A stretch of DNA of 64,000 nt from contig NC_056052.1 of assembly GCF_004379255.2 (NCBI RefSeq), positions 11,525,708-11,589,707 of the forward strand, written 5' to 3'. Below, piece by piece: positions 10,199 through 21,404 of this stretch. The translations under genes and the position numbers were made by a program. Source of the DNA: Salvia splendens (Eukaryota; Streptophyta; Magnoliopsida; Lamiales; Lamiaceae). Positions within the stretch are counted from its first letter, which is position 1; each line of letters opens with the position of its first letter. The notes under the pieces are model-generated. The model made no database searches, was not told where the DNA came from, and saw only the letters and a program-made list of their open reading frames with translations.

Positions 10199-13100
10199 TG
10201 TAGCAGACTGCCAGCTACTGGACCCAGGCTTTGATGGCCCACCGTTCACACGGACGAGGAGTGGGCGTTGGGAGAGATTGGACAGAGTTCTTCTTGGGGA
10301 GCATTGGATGACCGCCTTTGCGGCTACTAGGGTGACTCATTTGCCTTGGATCTCTTCAGATCAAGCCCCTTTGCTAGTGCGGTGCCAGGTCACGGCTCAG
10401 ATTCCGAGGCCTTCGTTTAGGTTTCAGAACATGTGGGTTCGGCATCAAACTTTCAGGGATGAGATTGCCAGAGTGTGGACGGCGGAGACGGGCTTCTTTG
10501 GCATGCTTAATCTTCAGTTCAAACTCAGCAGAGTTAAGGGTTTTCTCAAGGGATGGAACAGGGAGGTCTTTGGGAACATCTTTGACAAGCTGAGGGAGGC
10601 AGAGGAGGCAGTTGCCACTGCGCAGGCGGCATAGACGGGGACCCGACAGGAGCCTAAAGGAGTGAGCTTAGCCGTTGCACGGCTCTCTATGTACTCCGCA
10701 CTAGGATGGAGGAGGATTTCTGGAAACAGACGGCTGCCATTCGGTGGGCGGCAGAAGGCGAAAGGAATTCCAAATTCTTCCACGGGTGGGTGCGACAGAA
10801 GCGGGTGAAGTCCCGGATTCACGCCATTCAGGCAAGAGGACAGACTCTCACGTCAGAGGAGGACATCAAACAGTCAGTTGTTGGCTACTTCCAGCGGCTG
10901 CTCACGTCAGACGTTGAGCACTTGGAGAAGCCGGACCTAGATCTCTTGCGCGGTCTCCCAGAGTCTGTGGACCGCGAGGGCCTCTGTGCAGTCCCCGACT
11001 CCGATGTGGTGAGAGGGGCGGTCTTTGGCATCAGTGGGGATAGCGCTTCAGAACCGGATGGCTTCTCGTCTCTTTTCTTCCAGCACTGTTGGGACATCGT
11101 TGGAGCAGAGGTGGTGGCAGCAGTGGAGGACTTCTTCTTCGGAGCTCCTATGCCCCGCAGCTTCACAGCCACGACCATCATACTCTTGCCGAAGAAGGCA
11201 AGCCCGACGACCTGGGCAGAGTACAGGCCGATTAGCCTTTGCAATGTGACCAACAAGATCATCACTAAGATCATGACATCGTGTTTGACGCCGCTGCTTC
11301 CACTAGTTTTGGCGCCGAACTAGAGCAGTTTTGTAGAGGGTCGCTTGCTTAGTGATAATGTGCTCTTGGCTCAGGAACTGATTCACGACATCGGCAGGTC
11401 GCTCATTAAGAAGGCAGACTTGCCTAATCTGGCCCTCAAGCTAGATATGGCAAAGGCCTATGATCGAGTGGAGTGGCCTTTTCTCCTCCTGGTGCTTGAG
11501 AGGATGGGATCCCCGCCGAGGTGGGTGAGTATGGTCGACCGATGCATCTCTTCATGCTGGTTCTCAGTGCTTGTGAACGGGGCTCCAACAGGTTTCTTTC
11601 AGTCTACGAGGGGACTTCGCCAGGGAGATCCGTTATCGCCATCGCTGTTCGTGCTTGCTGCAGATTATCTTTCGAGGAGCTTGAATAGGCTTGTGGACAC
11701 ACATCCGGATATGGAGTACAGATGTGCCAGACGTGCGCCGGTCATATCCCATTTGTCTTATGCCGATGACATTATCATTTTTGTCAAGGCGCACAGACAG
11801 TCAGTGGAGAGGCTTGTTCATTGTCTTGAGCACTATTTTGCCGTGTCAGGTCAGATGGTGAACAGGGGAAAGAGTCATTTCTACCTCTTTGAGAAGTTCG
11901 ACGCTTGGGCGGCCGAGGTGGCAGCGGCGAGTGGATTCCAACAGGGATTCCTCCCTATCTATAAGGGGGGGCTGAAGGCCGACTACCTTTTAGATATTCG
12001 ACGGAAGATGGTAGACCGGATTCACAACTGGTCTCACAGACATCTTTCTCTTGGAGGGCGCCTCGCTCTGATCAAGAGCACCCTTGTCACCATCCCACTT
12101 CACATCTTCCAGGTCCTGAAGCCGTATGAGTATTGGATGAGGGAGTTGGAGCAGATCTTGGCCCGGTTCTTTTGGGGCACCGTTGGGGAGCAAAGGAAGA
12201 TTCACTGGGTTAGCTGGAAGAAGAAGATTTGCCTACGGTTGGATGAGGGAGGCCTTGGCATCCGTCGTTTTCGCGAGGTCGACAAAGCTTTCAGCATCAA
12301 GCTCTGGTGGAGATTTCTCGCGCATGATTCTTTTTGGGCGCAGTTCACCATGTGCAAGTATTGTTTCCATGCTGGTCGTGCTTTCATTTCTCCTGACTCT
12401 GTGCATGATAGTCCTATATGGCATCGTCTCACAGACATTAGGGGTCAGGTTCATGGTCTTATTAGGTGGTCCCTGGGCGTAGGGCGGATTAGTTTCTGGG
12501 ACAACGTGTGGGTCGGGGATATTCTCCTTAGGACCTATTGTCCGCCTGGGACTGATCTCCCTGCCGCTGAGGTTTCTACGTTTTGGCGTGATCATACTTG
12601 GCATGTTGAGTGTTATGTTCAGGCCCGATGTATCTCTCTTGCATCCAAGTGTCTATGTTGTGTCTCTTCTTTTTCAGTTGAGTCGTTTCAGCATTTGTTT
12701 GTGTCGAGTCCTCTGGCGAGATCGGTGTGGGATTACTTCAATGGCTGGTTCCCTTACACTAGCACACACATTCACACGTGCACTGATATTGCACTTAGAT
12801 TAGGTTTTTGGTGGAGGTCCTCTCATAGGGCCATCGTCTTGCACATCAGCTTCATTATTCCCTGTTTGGTATACTGGTTTATTCGGACGGAGAGGAATAG
12901 CTGCAAGCACCGCGGCATTTCTTTTCGTTCTTCACATGTTATTTGGCACATCAGCTTCATTATTCCCTGTTTGGTGGCGGTGGGTGTGCTAGTCCCCCTT
13001 CATTGGCGCGGTTGCACCCCGGCCGTTGACTTCGTGCCTTTGGCTCCTCCTCGCCGGCGAGTTCTACTGTCCCTGAGTGTGCTTTGGCATCCACCCGACG

Positions 13101-13597
13101 ATCCTTGGGTGAAGCTGAACACCGATGGGGCCTATATCACCTCGACGAGACAGGCTGGCGGTGGAGGAGTGGTACGGGGCTCAAACGGTTCTCTCTTGGG
13201 GGCCTTTTGTACACCCCTCGTAGCTGGGTCGGCCTTCGAGGTTGAGCTCTTAGCTCTTCTTCATGGGTTGACATTGGCTATGCAGTTCTCCTCGCAGCTT
13301 TGGGTCAAGATGGATGCTGCAGCAGTGGTCGCGGTGTTCACTTCAGGATGCGAGGTAGCAGCGGATGTGAGACACCACATGGCTCACACTCGCACTTTGC
13401 TCTCACAGCTGCAGGCTATGTTCTCTCACATCTATAGAGAGGGCAACCGGGCAGCCGATTTTTTGGCAGGTAGGGGGGTCCAGACCCCTGCCATCACCTT
13501 CTTCGATGCGGATTCAACGCCTCGGTATTTGAAGTTGCTCGTGAGGATGGACCAGTTGGGCTATCCGAACTTAAGATTTAGATATCGAGATGGATGA
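10199..13597 (+). pseudogene. LINE 2 ORF2 remnant: RT, zf-RVT and RNase H
   Basis: Translation enters at the end of the endonuclease (DCQLLDPGFDG, ERLDRVLLGEHW, SSDQAPLL). It passes a frameshift near 10,633, then reads into RT (SEPDGFSSLFFQHCW, FTATTIILLPKKA). A single in-frame TAG at 11,321-11,323 replaces the glutamine of LAPNQSG. The next 750 codons are open (11,345-13,597): LALKLDMAKAYDRVEW, RGLRQGDPLSPSLF, the catalytic SYADDIIIF, zf-RVT (ISFWDNVWVGD), then RNase H with LNTDGA, FEVELLALLHG and KMDAAAVVAVF. A 264-bp in-frame deletion relative to LINE 1 sits at 12,604-12,609. A short duplication repeats HISFIIPCLV (about 12,842 and 12,948). It is inactive but younger-looking than LINE 1. 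Confidence 0.9.
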
Positions 13598-13898
13598 CTA
13601 CTACATTTGGCTCATGGTTTTGATTTATGATTTTTATGTGTTCCTTTGGAGTTGGTCAGCCCTTGGCCATCATCCTTGTATTTATTTGCTTATTATGTTA
13701 GTTTTCTCGATTGTTAGATGGGTAGTACCCGGTCTGTGTGGATACCATAGTAGCTATGTTAGCTCTTGTGATTTGTACATCTCGTGCGGACCGAGTCACT
13801 TTTGGACTTGGTTGATGTATGTTTCTTGGATGTTTTGATATATACAGGTTGGGGGTCTGCCTAAACCCCCCGCTGTGATGGTGCTTGAGGAAAAAAAA
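13598..13898 (+). other. LINE 2 3' UTR and A tail
   Basis: This is T-rich noncoding sequence after the RNase H stop, with a CTGCCTAAACCCCC block near 13,857 and a terminal A8 tract. The first half is alignable with LINE 1 at about 1,466-1,625. Confidence 0.75.
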
Positions 13899-15045
13899 CC
13901 TATCTGAACTGAAAAACTCATACTGTGATTTCCCGAAATAGCCAGACAAAGTAAAAGTGAGTGAGTGTCAGTTCTCAGCAAAACGTACGATAAAGTAAAC
14001 TTTTACAACAACTTCATCTTCCTCGTAGAATCAGAACAGAACAAAGCCTAATCAGATCTCAAACATTTCCTTGCTAACGAACTACTCTCAACTTAAAATA
14101 ATAGACTTACAAAATTAAATCTATACTAAAATACAGGCTAAGATTAAGTAAATAAACTAACTAAGCTATAATCATGCAGAAATAACGAAGACGACTTTCA
14201 TATCTACAACTAGAAAACTTAATCACATGCGAACATACTTTCATTCATCGTAAACACGTTCAGATCTGCTTCACCGCCCTTAAACAAACTAGATATAAGC
14301 ATCCTAACATCTTCCATCCATAATTACTCAACAATCAAACAGAGAATTGTAAACGGCAACTTAGATTTAACAAATAGCACCACAACAAAACTACTTAACC
14401 AAAATATGCTCAGAGATCAGAAACGCAATTAAACCAGCGAGATCATGCATAGAGAAACAAACATTTCAAGAAAAATTGACTTCATAACCTCAAGTGCTTC
14501 CAAAGATAACCAAGCCAATAAACATCAAAACAAACTTAAAAGAAATTGTAGCAGAACAACGAAATAGAAAGATTGTATCTTCGCCCCTTCTCGGAACTGT
14601 GTTACGCAACTTCAAACTTCGAAACAAAACCACTACCCAACCACAACTAAAACCCAAGTGTGTGCGACGGAAATAAAAAGGTGAAATATAGTGATCACCT
14701 ATTTCAGCCCTAGAAGAGAGCTGAATTTCTAAGTGTGTATCTCCATGTGAGTATATCCCCCTACTCCCGTTTGGCTTGCTATTTATAGAGAGACGTAGGG
14801 TTCTGATCCCTAGGGTACCATCCTCTCGAAAAGTCTTTCCTGCCCTTGGCTTTTGGGGTCTTCAAGTTATGCTCAATCTTTTGTACGGGTGCTCCTGCTG
14901 CGTCCATTTGATCTGACTTGATCCACTCAGCGCAACAACTTGATTCCATTCCTCTTGATCCGTCTGTCCGCCCAGTTGATCCACACAGCTCTTGATTATG
15001 GCGGACTTTACACACACCTTGCTCACATTTGCACGTTAGCTTGCA
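13899..15045 (-). repeat. Athila-like LTR of element A, U3 side, minus orientation
   Basis: This continues the LTR interrupted by LINE 2. Positions 13,899-14,490 are the inverted match of 1-560 (for example CAAACAGAGAATTG here against CTGTTTGATTGC there). The minus-strand sequence CTCTATAAAT at 14,781-14,790 is the probable TATA box. The outer end is not certain. I place it near 15,045, which would give an LTR of about 1.59 kb, close to the 1,554 bp of element B. Confidence 0.7.
14781..14790 (-). promoter_or_regulatory. TATA box of element A LTR
   Basis: The minus strand reads CTCTATAAAT about 970 bp upstream of the LTR end when LINE 2 is removed. The position resembles that of the TATA box in the LTRs of element B. 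Confidence 0.5.
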
Positions 15046-15315
15046 GAAATGGGTGTAGTTTTATCACATAACAAATGCATGAAACGAGCCTCGTCAACGG
15101 GCATGGAGGAGTCATGCATGACTATGTCAAGGCTGCCCTCAATCATTAACATGACATCGTACTTTTCCGCCAATGTAGTAGAACGATATGCTCTGCTTCT
15201 TCTTCCTCTCCGACTCCGGTCTCTTAATCAAATGTTCCACTTTTTTCCTTTTATTTTATTTTGCCCCAAAGTTCAGTCTTTCAACAATATTCTAATCACC
15301 AGAATAGTCGGCTCA
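15046..15315. other. Pre-insertion flank of element B, unassigned
   Basis: This sequence was contiguous with 29,097 onward before element B inserted. On the minus strand there is an open stretch ending in a stop at about 15,040 (EGSLDIVMHDSSMPVDEARF). I do not recognise it. It could be a host exon remnant or decayed transposon coding sequence. Confidence 0.3.
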
Positions 15316-15320
15316 GTCAT
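15316..15320. repeat. Target-site duplication GTCAT (left) of element B
   Basis: GTCAT directly precedes the LTR at 15,321 and is repeated at 29,092-29,096 directly after the other LTR. A 5-bp duplication is the normal Ty3/Gypsy footprint. Confidence 0.95.
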
Positions 15321-16874
15321 TGAAGTGGAGGTGTCGGATCGTTTCTTCGTGTGCTTACAGGGAAAACTATGCAAGTGCTTGGTCAAGACACCGCGCTTCT
15401 TAAATCCGCTGGATCACTAGGTCCAGGAACTCAAGGAACACAGAGTGTTTTTGTCGTTGGACACACTCTACTCCCCTTTAAAAATTAAATCCCTCAACCC
15501 GAATACTATGGATTAGTATAGGGAAGTGGGGTCGATCCCACGAAGATGGAGTCGTGAAGTAGTGCTTAGAGACTCTGGAAACAAGCGGCTGCTGCCACGC
15601 AAAAGGGTTGAGGTTTAAACTACCACTAGACCTAGGCACGGAAATTAAATGTTAGACCTAGGACACAGAACACTTATAAAATCAGACATCAACGCCGAAA
15701 GAAACAATTACTCACTAGACCGTATAAATGACTGACTAAATAAGACTAGGCAGAGAGAATTAAAAAGTGGGGACCATGACATTCAAATAAGGTAAGTACG
15801 GAAAAAGCTGCAACTAACAAACTCATGCAATTTCCTAACCAACTCAGACGCGTAAATGGAGAAAACAGAGCATACTCCTAGATTCGAACAGAATATAGAA
15901 ATCCGGACATCGGAAACTTGCTACAAATCGGACGTACGTCAGATCTACATAAACTAGGCGAAATGAAATGAAAACACGTAGGCTAGGCATAAAATTAAAT
16001 CAACACGGCTCAGATTCACGTCGAATGCTTAATCCACTCCGGATCCAAGCCATCCGAACTCAACACCCAGCAAAATCAACTCCATAACTCCGATTCTCAC
16101 AGATCTGCTCAGATCAACTCCAAATCCCAACAATCACAGACAGCCTTACAACATCAGCAAATTAAAAACCCGATTCATCCACAAACAAACTCCATTCTCA
16201 CAGATCCAACCACGAACCTGCAATAATCCAGAAAACAACCTCGAAAACAACCAACTCCAACAATCCAACTCAGAATTCAAGTAAACATAATCAACAAACA
16301 AAGATCAACACAATCGGCATAAGCTAAAATGAAACTTGCATAAAAACAGAGAAATATCCAGAAAACAAAGAGGTCCGAGCTTCGAACAGCGAAGCTCGGT
16401 GAATTCAGCAGAAACGAAAATGGAAAATAAATTGTTTCTTCGCCCTAAAGAAGGACGGTGTTACGACCAGATCGAAATGTATGAAAACTAGAGGTGAACC
16501 CCAAGTACGCCCTGAATCTCCCCACGAAAGAACCCAAGTGTGTGAAAAAGTGAACTAAGCTACAAGCTGTTCTCGAGGTCTCCCACCCGAGAAGATCCCT
16601 CCAGCGTGCATGCTTCTCCCTTTTATAGACGCGGACATAACCTTCTAGAGTCTTCGTAGAAATCTCTATTCTACCATTCAACTCCGAGGCTTCCTCCGTC
16701 GAACAATTTTCCGCATAATTTCCACTCTTTCGCCTTCTTCCTAGGTCCACGCAACTGTCTCCCTCCTTTGCTGGACCTGGCGAAAATCTTCACACACCTG
16801 GGTTAAAACGTGTGTTAGACCCAGAAATTTCACGAATTAAAGCCCTAGACCTATGCATGAAATTAGCCTTATCA
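15321..16874 (-). repeat. 3' LTR of element B
   Basis: On the minus strand it starts TGATAAGGC and ends CCACTTCA. It has the same length (1,554 bp) as the 5' LTR at 27,538-29,091. It contains TATAAAA on the minus strand at 16,621-16,627 and a 101-codon ORF (16,445-16,750), also present in the other LTR, that is probably not a gene. Confidence 0.96.
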
Positions 16875-18218
16875 AACTGCTCACACTTAAACCATGCTTG
16901 TCCTCAAGTATGAAAGACAAGAAAATGAAATAAGGCGAATTTCAATGCACGATTCCCAAGAACGACTCTACAAACAAGATCTAACAAAAACAAAAAACTA
17001 GACCTAGAAAACTTACAGACTCAGAAAAGAAAATAACACACAAAGAACACTAAACACAACACATAAACATGCACTAGTTTCAACTTTTAGGCGACTGTCC
17101 CTACTAGCTTAAGTTCTCTCAGATCGTCTACAGTCTCCAAATCCTCCTTCTTCCTTTGTCAACCCAAACGGTTCGTAAGTTTGTCAAGAAACCTATGGAT
17201 TCCCTAGCGGTTAGGTTCGCTCGATCACTCATTCCTCACCAGGGATGTTAGGATAAAAAACGCTCCAGAGTTAAATTTACACCACTGATGCGTTGGGTTA
17301 TGAGAGTTTCTCCTTTTTATCATCTCCTCTTTTTTCCTGGGTCAGGCAAATATTTCCTGGGTCAGGTAATTTTTACTTCCTGCCCTTAGATAATTAAGCT
17401 TCTTTTTTCCTCTTTTTATTTTCCCCCTGGACTTCGTCCAGCTTATACCTCCTTTTTTTTTTACTTTCTGTTTTACTTTTCTTTTCCCCTGGACTTCATC
17501 CAGCTTATACCACCAGTTCTGGACTTTGTCCAGCTTATTCCTTCATAACCCATTTTTTCTCCTTTATACTCTACTCCCTAAGCATCAAGTGGTTGCCCAT
17601 TTGTTACAAGTTAGCTCAAAGTGTTTAGGCTTATAACTCACTTTATAGTAGGGCTGCACAACTAGGTTATCTAAGGTATCCTCTATCGTCCTCACTTCAT
17701 CCAAACCATTTTAAGTTTATTAAGGAAAAGGGCATCAAAGTTGACGTGTATCTTATCTTCAATCGCTCTTACTAAGGGAATTTTTCTGCCTTATTGTATC
17801 TACTAGCTCATGCAGCACGTAACATACAGACAAAACTAAAAAAACTATAAGACTCGCATTCACATTCTGCACCTATTCCCTCCCCCTCCCACTTCACTCA
17901 AGCTTGTCCCCAAGCTATCCTAGTGGAGGGGGGAAATAGGGAAGTACAAACACATAAAATAGAACACAAAACAGACAAACAACATGCCAAAATAAACAAA
18001 CTTCTCACACTTAGACCGTACACCGGGCTAAGTGGGAGAAAGCACAACAACTAAAACCAAGCATGCAAAACAGTTCAACCCCTTCTCACACTTAGACCAG
18101 GAATTGGGCTAAGTGCGGGAAAGAGTAACGCATATGTACAGAACAAGCATGCTGGCACAGAAAATTAAAACAGAAAGCAATGAAAGAAGAAAAGTAAAAG
18201 TTACTTGGGCTGGGACGA
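16875..18218 (-). other. 3' untranslated region and polypurine tract of element B
   Basis: About 1.3 kb without a gene lies between the env-position ORFs and the 3' LTR. The minus-strand sequence AAGTGTGAGCAGTT abutting the LTR (16,875-16,888) is the likely second-strand primer. Related copies of the TTCTCACACTTAGACC motif lie at about 18,001 and 18,082, so part of this zone may be duplicated tract. Between 17,300 and 17,540 are CT-rich runs, two copies of TTTCCTGGGTCAGG, and three copies of a CTGGAC..GTCCAG hairpin unit. A second purine-rich run (plus-strand CCCTCCCCCTCCC) is at about 17,880. Confidence 0.7.
17427..17533. repeat. Three hairpin-forming CTGGACTTNGTCCAG units
   Basis: CTGGACTTCGTCCAG is at 17,427-17,441, a copy with ATCCAG at 17,489-17,503, and one with TTTGTCCAG at 17,519-17,533. 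Each is followed by CTTAT(A/T)CC. The first and third have perfect 6-bp stems with a 3-nt loop, and the second has one mismatch. Confidence 0.8.
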
Positions 18219-18980
18219 TTAATTCGATGCCTGGCCCCCTCGGGAGCCAGACTTGGGCGGCACGGCCTGTTGGGTCACCTTAGCTTTCTTTCTTGCCGGC
18301 GACTCCGGCTTCTCTTTCCTCTCTTCTGTCTGTCCGGGTACGGTCTTCTTCAAGGTCATGGGTCTAGTAGAGGACGGGGTGATTAGAGGCTTGGTGACTT
18401 GTGGCTGCTTCCGGATAGATAGATCTCCTGGACTTGGCGCCTTGGGTCCGCCACTAGGTCCAGGAAGTAACCACTTCATCATTGTCATTATTAACGCGAC
18501 ACCCTCCATCATCTTCTCAGTACATCGGGACGACATTACCACCAGATCAGAAACGCGCCCCTTGAGGGCTACCATTTCCTCCATTCTCTTTTCTTCCATT
18601 TCCGTTCGTACTTCAGCAACTTCCTTCCTTACTCTCTCAGCTTCACCACTGTCCTTCCCTTTACCCCGCAGGGCCACTATCCCTTCCATCACCTTTTGAA
18701 TCTCGGATCTCATCCAGCTGAATTCCTTCCTCATTGCGTCCACTTCCACGACTGGCTTCCTGGCTTCACCCACGTCAGCAACGTCCTTCACTCCCACCAC
18801 CTCTTGTTCCTGTTTGATCTGGGCCTCCGACTTACCAACTTCGTAAAAACAGACATCCCTCTTGTGCATGATTAGCAGCCCCTTGTTGAAAAAGTACTCC
18901 ATATTGAAAACCTCAGGGGGTAGACACATCTTCACTTCCCGGCAAGCCTTGTGGATCTTCATGATCACATTGCGCTGCAA
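18219..18980 (-). pseudogene. Env-position ORF of element B, C-terminal part
   Basis: This open frame of about 253 codons has the same phase as the 374-codon ORF upstream, from which it is separated by one TAA (19,047-19,049) and 22 more sense codons. It contains a predicted coiled coil (AMRKEFSWMRSEIQKVMEGI and ERVRKEVAEVRTEMEEKRM). A short hydrophobic run (VALIMTMMKWLLPG) follows, then a basic P/K-rich tail. The apparent start here is TTG, so it is better read as the tail of one longer protein than as an independent gene. Function is unknown. In Athila elements this position holds an ORF proposed to be env-like, but I see no signal peptide and no convincing membrane anchor. Confidence 0.6.
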
Positions 18981-19046
18981 ATAAACCCCCAGAAGGTGGC
19001 ATGTGTATAGATGCCGGGAGGGGTTGGCAATTACTTGGTGGCAGGC

Positions 19047-20171
19047 TTAAGCTAACCAGTAACCCAAGTGGACACGTACACCCGTGACCATGCACCAGGT
19101 AAAGTATAAGTCGGCGGTTGTCAAGGCTGTGTTGGCTGTGCCCATCAGATTGTAGCTAATGAAGGTTTGGGCGAACCTCAGAACCCTGTCTTCGATATGG
19201 TGAGCCTTCGAGCAACTAGTTTTAAATTGACCCACCCTCGGGTGAGTCAAGAACTCCCATGCGCTCTGCGCTTTGAAACCTGGTGTGAGCTTTGGTGGGC
19301 CGACCATTCTCTCATTCCATAATCCTTCGTCATCTTCTGTACGCGTCAGCAGACCCATCCGTAGAGTCCACTCCCTGATGCTCATCACATGCTCTTCATT
19401 GAAGAGCCTGAAGTTAATGGAATCGGCATCCAAGTCGGTGGTGGATTTAAACCGGAAAGTCGAGAAAAATTCCCGCGCCACGTCTATCGGAACCTCAATG
19501 GTGCTATGCTTTAGCAACCAGTCAAAGCCGATTGCCCCTATATACCCCCGAAAACCGTCATTGCTTGAGATCCCCTTAAGCTCGGCCGAATCGTACATCT
19601 TCCCAGATTTGGCATATTTCCCCACGGAACTCTTCTCCGCATATATTGATGTACGTTTTGGGTCCTCAAACTTCCCCATCGCGTTCAGCAGTTCCTTAGT
19701 GATCCAGATTTCTTTCGGCTCAAAATTGAGCTCCACTTCTTGTTCTTCCTCGAAGTCACTGGACTCATTAGGGCTTTCCGACTCGGCATCGAATGGTACT
19801 TTAGCAGGTGGAGAGGGAGAGTGGTCAGCGGACTTCCCTTTTGCTTTCTTGGACGAGGAAGGAGCAATCTGCTTCCCCATCTTCTTCCTCTCGACCGCGT
19901 GTCTGCGCTCCTCCTCGTCGCTCTCCCCATCAGTAGGTCTAGGAGAGTTTACCTGCTCAGGAGCCGCAGTCTCTAGACTCAGCGATCCTTCTTCTGTTTG
20001 CGGAACGGTTTCATGTATCTCATCAAGCAGACTCCGACGAGCCTGTCTTTGCTCCTCCCTTGGATTTACTGGCGAATTGGTGTCCCCCGTCAGGTCTACG
20101 AGCAAATTCAACCCGACATCGACGGGTTCTTGAGCATTCTCAGCATCGAGGGCCTCTCCCTCCTTGTTCAA
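19047..20171 (-). pseudogene. Env-position ORF of element B, Athila ORF1-like core
   Basis: This has 374 codons. It starts with an acidic, low-complexity part (DGESDEEERRHAVERKK, SSSKKAKGKSADHSP). A globular domain follows with VPIDVAREFFSTFRF, INFRLFNEEHVMSIREWTLRMGL and RFAQTFISYNLMG. That layout resembles the plant Athila ORF1 family and related plant transposon proteins found after integrase in these elements. The first codon is TTG and overlaps the stop of the 20,168-20,800 ORF, so a frameshift probably split a single reading frame here. It ends at one TAA and reopens in the same phase. The biochemical role is unknown. Confidence 0.65.
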
Positions 20172-20800
20172 CCCGAAATGTAAACAGGGGTTTCTGTCCC
20201 CTCAGACTTCTCAGGGGTTTCCCCTTCTCTGACATCTTTCTCACTAATTTGGGTTTCCCCAACCACTTCTGAAACATTACTATCAACAACAAGGGTTTCC
20301 CCCATAGCAAATTCTTCCAAAACAGGGGTTTCCCCCTCTGTAACTCCTACAGCCGCAGAAAGATCTATACCCACAGATGCATTCAGGGTTTCCTTCTCAG
20401 CAAATATCACAGTGGCAATAACAGGATTTACCTCCTCAGTGACAGAACCTAACTTGGGTTCACTTACGGCCAACAACTCCAACCCCGCGGTCAGATCTGC
20501 TTCTTCTTCGCGAGTTTCTGCGGCGGTTGGTTCTTGAATAGTGATGGCTTCTTCTGGTACAGCGGGGGTGGGTTCTGCGGCAGCCACCGGTTTGGGTGTT
20601 GAAACTCCTGAAGTTTCCGGTTGTGATACGGCAGATGTCGAAACGACTGGTATAGATTTCCCCATTACCGCCGCGAACATGGCAAACGCCTCCATTGCCT
20701 TGTCTGGCCCCCCAAATTTTTGTAGTATATCCGCCATAAACGCCGCCGCACTTGAATCGGCGGATCCTGAAGTGTTTCCGGTACTCTGCTTGTTATCCAT
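20168..20800 (-). pseudogene. Env-position ORF of element B, N-terminal part
   Basis: This has 210 codons from a clear ATG (MDNKQSTGNTSGSADSS). An amphipathic segment (FMADILQKFGGPDKAMEAFAMFAAVMG) is followed by a low-complexity acidic region in which a GETP/GET motif recurs (EGETPVLEE, MGETLVV, VGETQIS, EGETPEK). The stop overlaps the next ORF by four bases in a different frame. I read it as the beginning of the same protein as 19,047-20,171, separated by an indel. Confidence 0.6.
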
Positions 20801-21404
20801 GAAGAATTCTGTAAAAGTTTTGACAAGAACTTGGACAGAAATTTCTTTGATTAGGGTTAGAGAAAGAAAACATAGAGAGAAATTTGGGGAATTTTGGATG
20901 TAGAGAGAGAGTGAGTAAGGAAAAATAAAAGGAGAACACGGTTATTAGCCGATAGGTATGGGAGAGGACGGTTTGCAGGCAGTTGCAGGCATGATGCTAG
21001 CGACTGTACGCCTCCCCATAAAGGTGTCCTTTGAAATTCGAACCGGTGCCAACTCCCTCCAAAATTTTACTTCTCAACTCCTTGTCCTAGCAAATTCCTT
21101 CTGCGAAACCATACTTAGGAAACACATTAAACAAAAAAAAAAACTAAAACGCCAGACTCCCCGTTTCTAGGATATGACAGTATCAAAAACATTCCTAAGG
21201 AGTCTGGTATTTCGAAAATATTTTTGGAAGATTATTATTATTTTTTTTCTGAGTTTGTTTGGGTTTTCTTGATTTAAAGAAAGCGGTTAAATATTTACAA
21301 TTTATGTTCAAGTGTTCTCAAGATTTCCTGGGTCAGGGTATGGTAAAACTTCCTTGAATACTGGACCTAGGAGAGCTTTTAAGAACACTCACTTCCCAGA
21401 CTGA
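20801..21404 (-). other. Spacer between integrase and env-position ORF
   Basis: About 600 bp of A/T-rich sequence with runs of A and T and another TTTCCTGGGTCAGG motif near 21,327. I see no supported ORF. It could hold the promoter or splice acceptor of a subgenomic RNA for the downstream ORF, but nothing in the sequence proves it. Confidence 0.5.

Larger units (their letters stand above)
10197..13898 (+). mobile_element. LINE 2, 5'-truncated L1-clade element
   Basis: This plus-strand LINE is closely related to LINE 1. It begins inside the endonuclease domain and ends in a 3' UTR plus eight A residues (13,891-13,898). The 5' truncation and the A tail are what target-primed reverse transcription leaves. 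The insertion splits the right LTR of element A. The flanks CTACTTGATC (left) and CTATCTGAAC (right) could be a decayed target duplication (7 of 10 identical). Confidence 0.9.

Noticed and set aside
17400..17540. CRISPR-like array suggested by repeated CTGGAC..GTCCAG units
   Set aside because: There are only three short, irregularly spaced hairpins inside a plant retrotransposon, with no cas genes.
19273..20133. 286-codon plus-strand ORF opposite the env-position ORF
   Set aside because: It is a shadow of the minus-strand coding sequence, S/L-rich as expected from reading acidic codons backwards.
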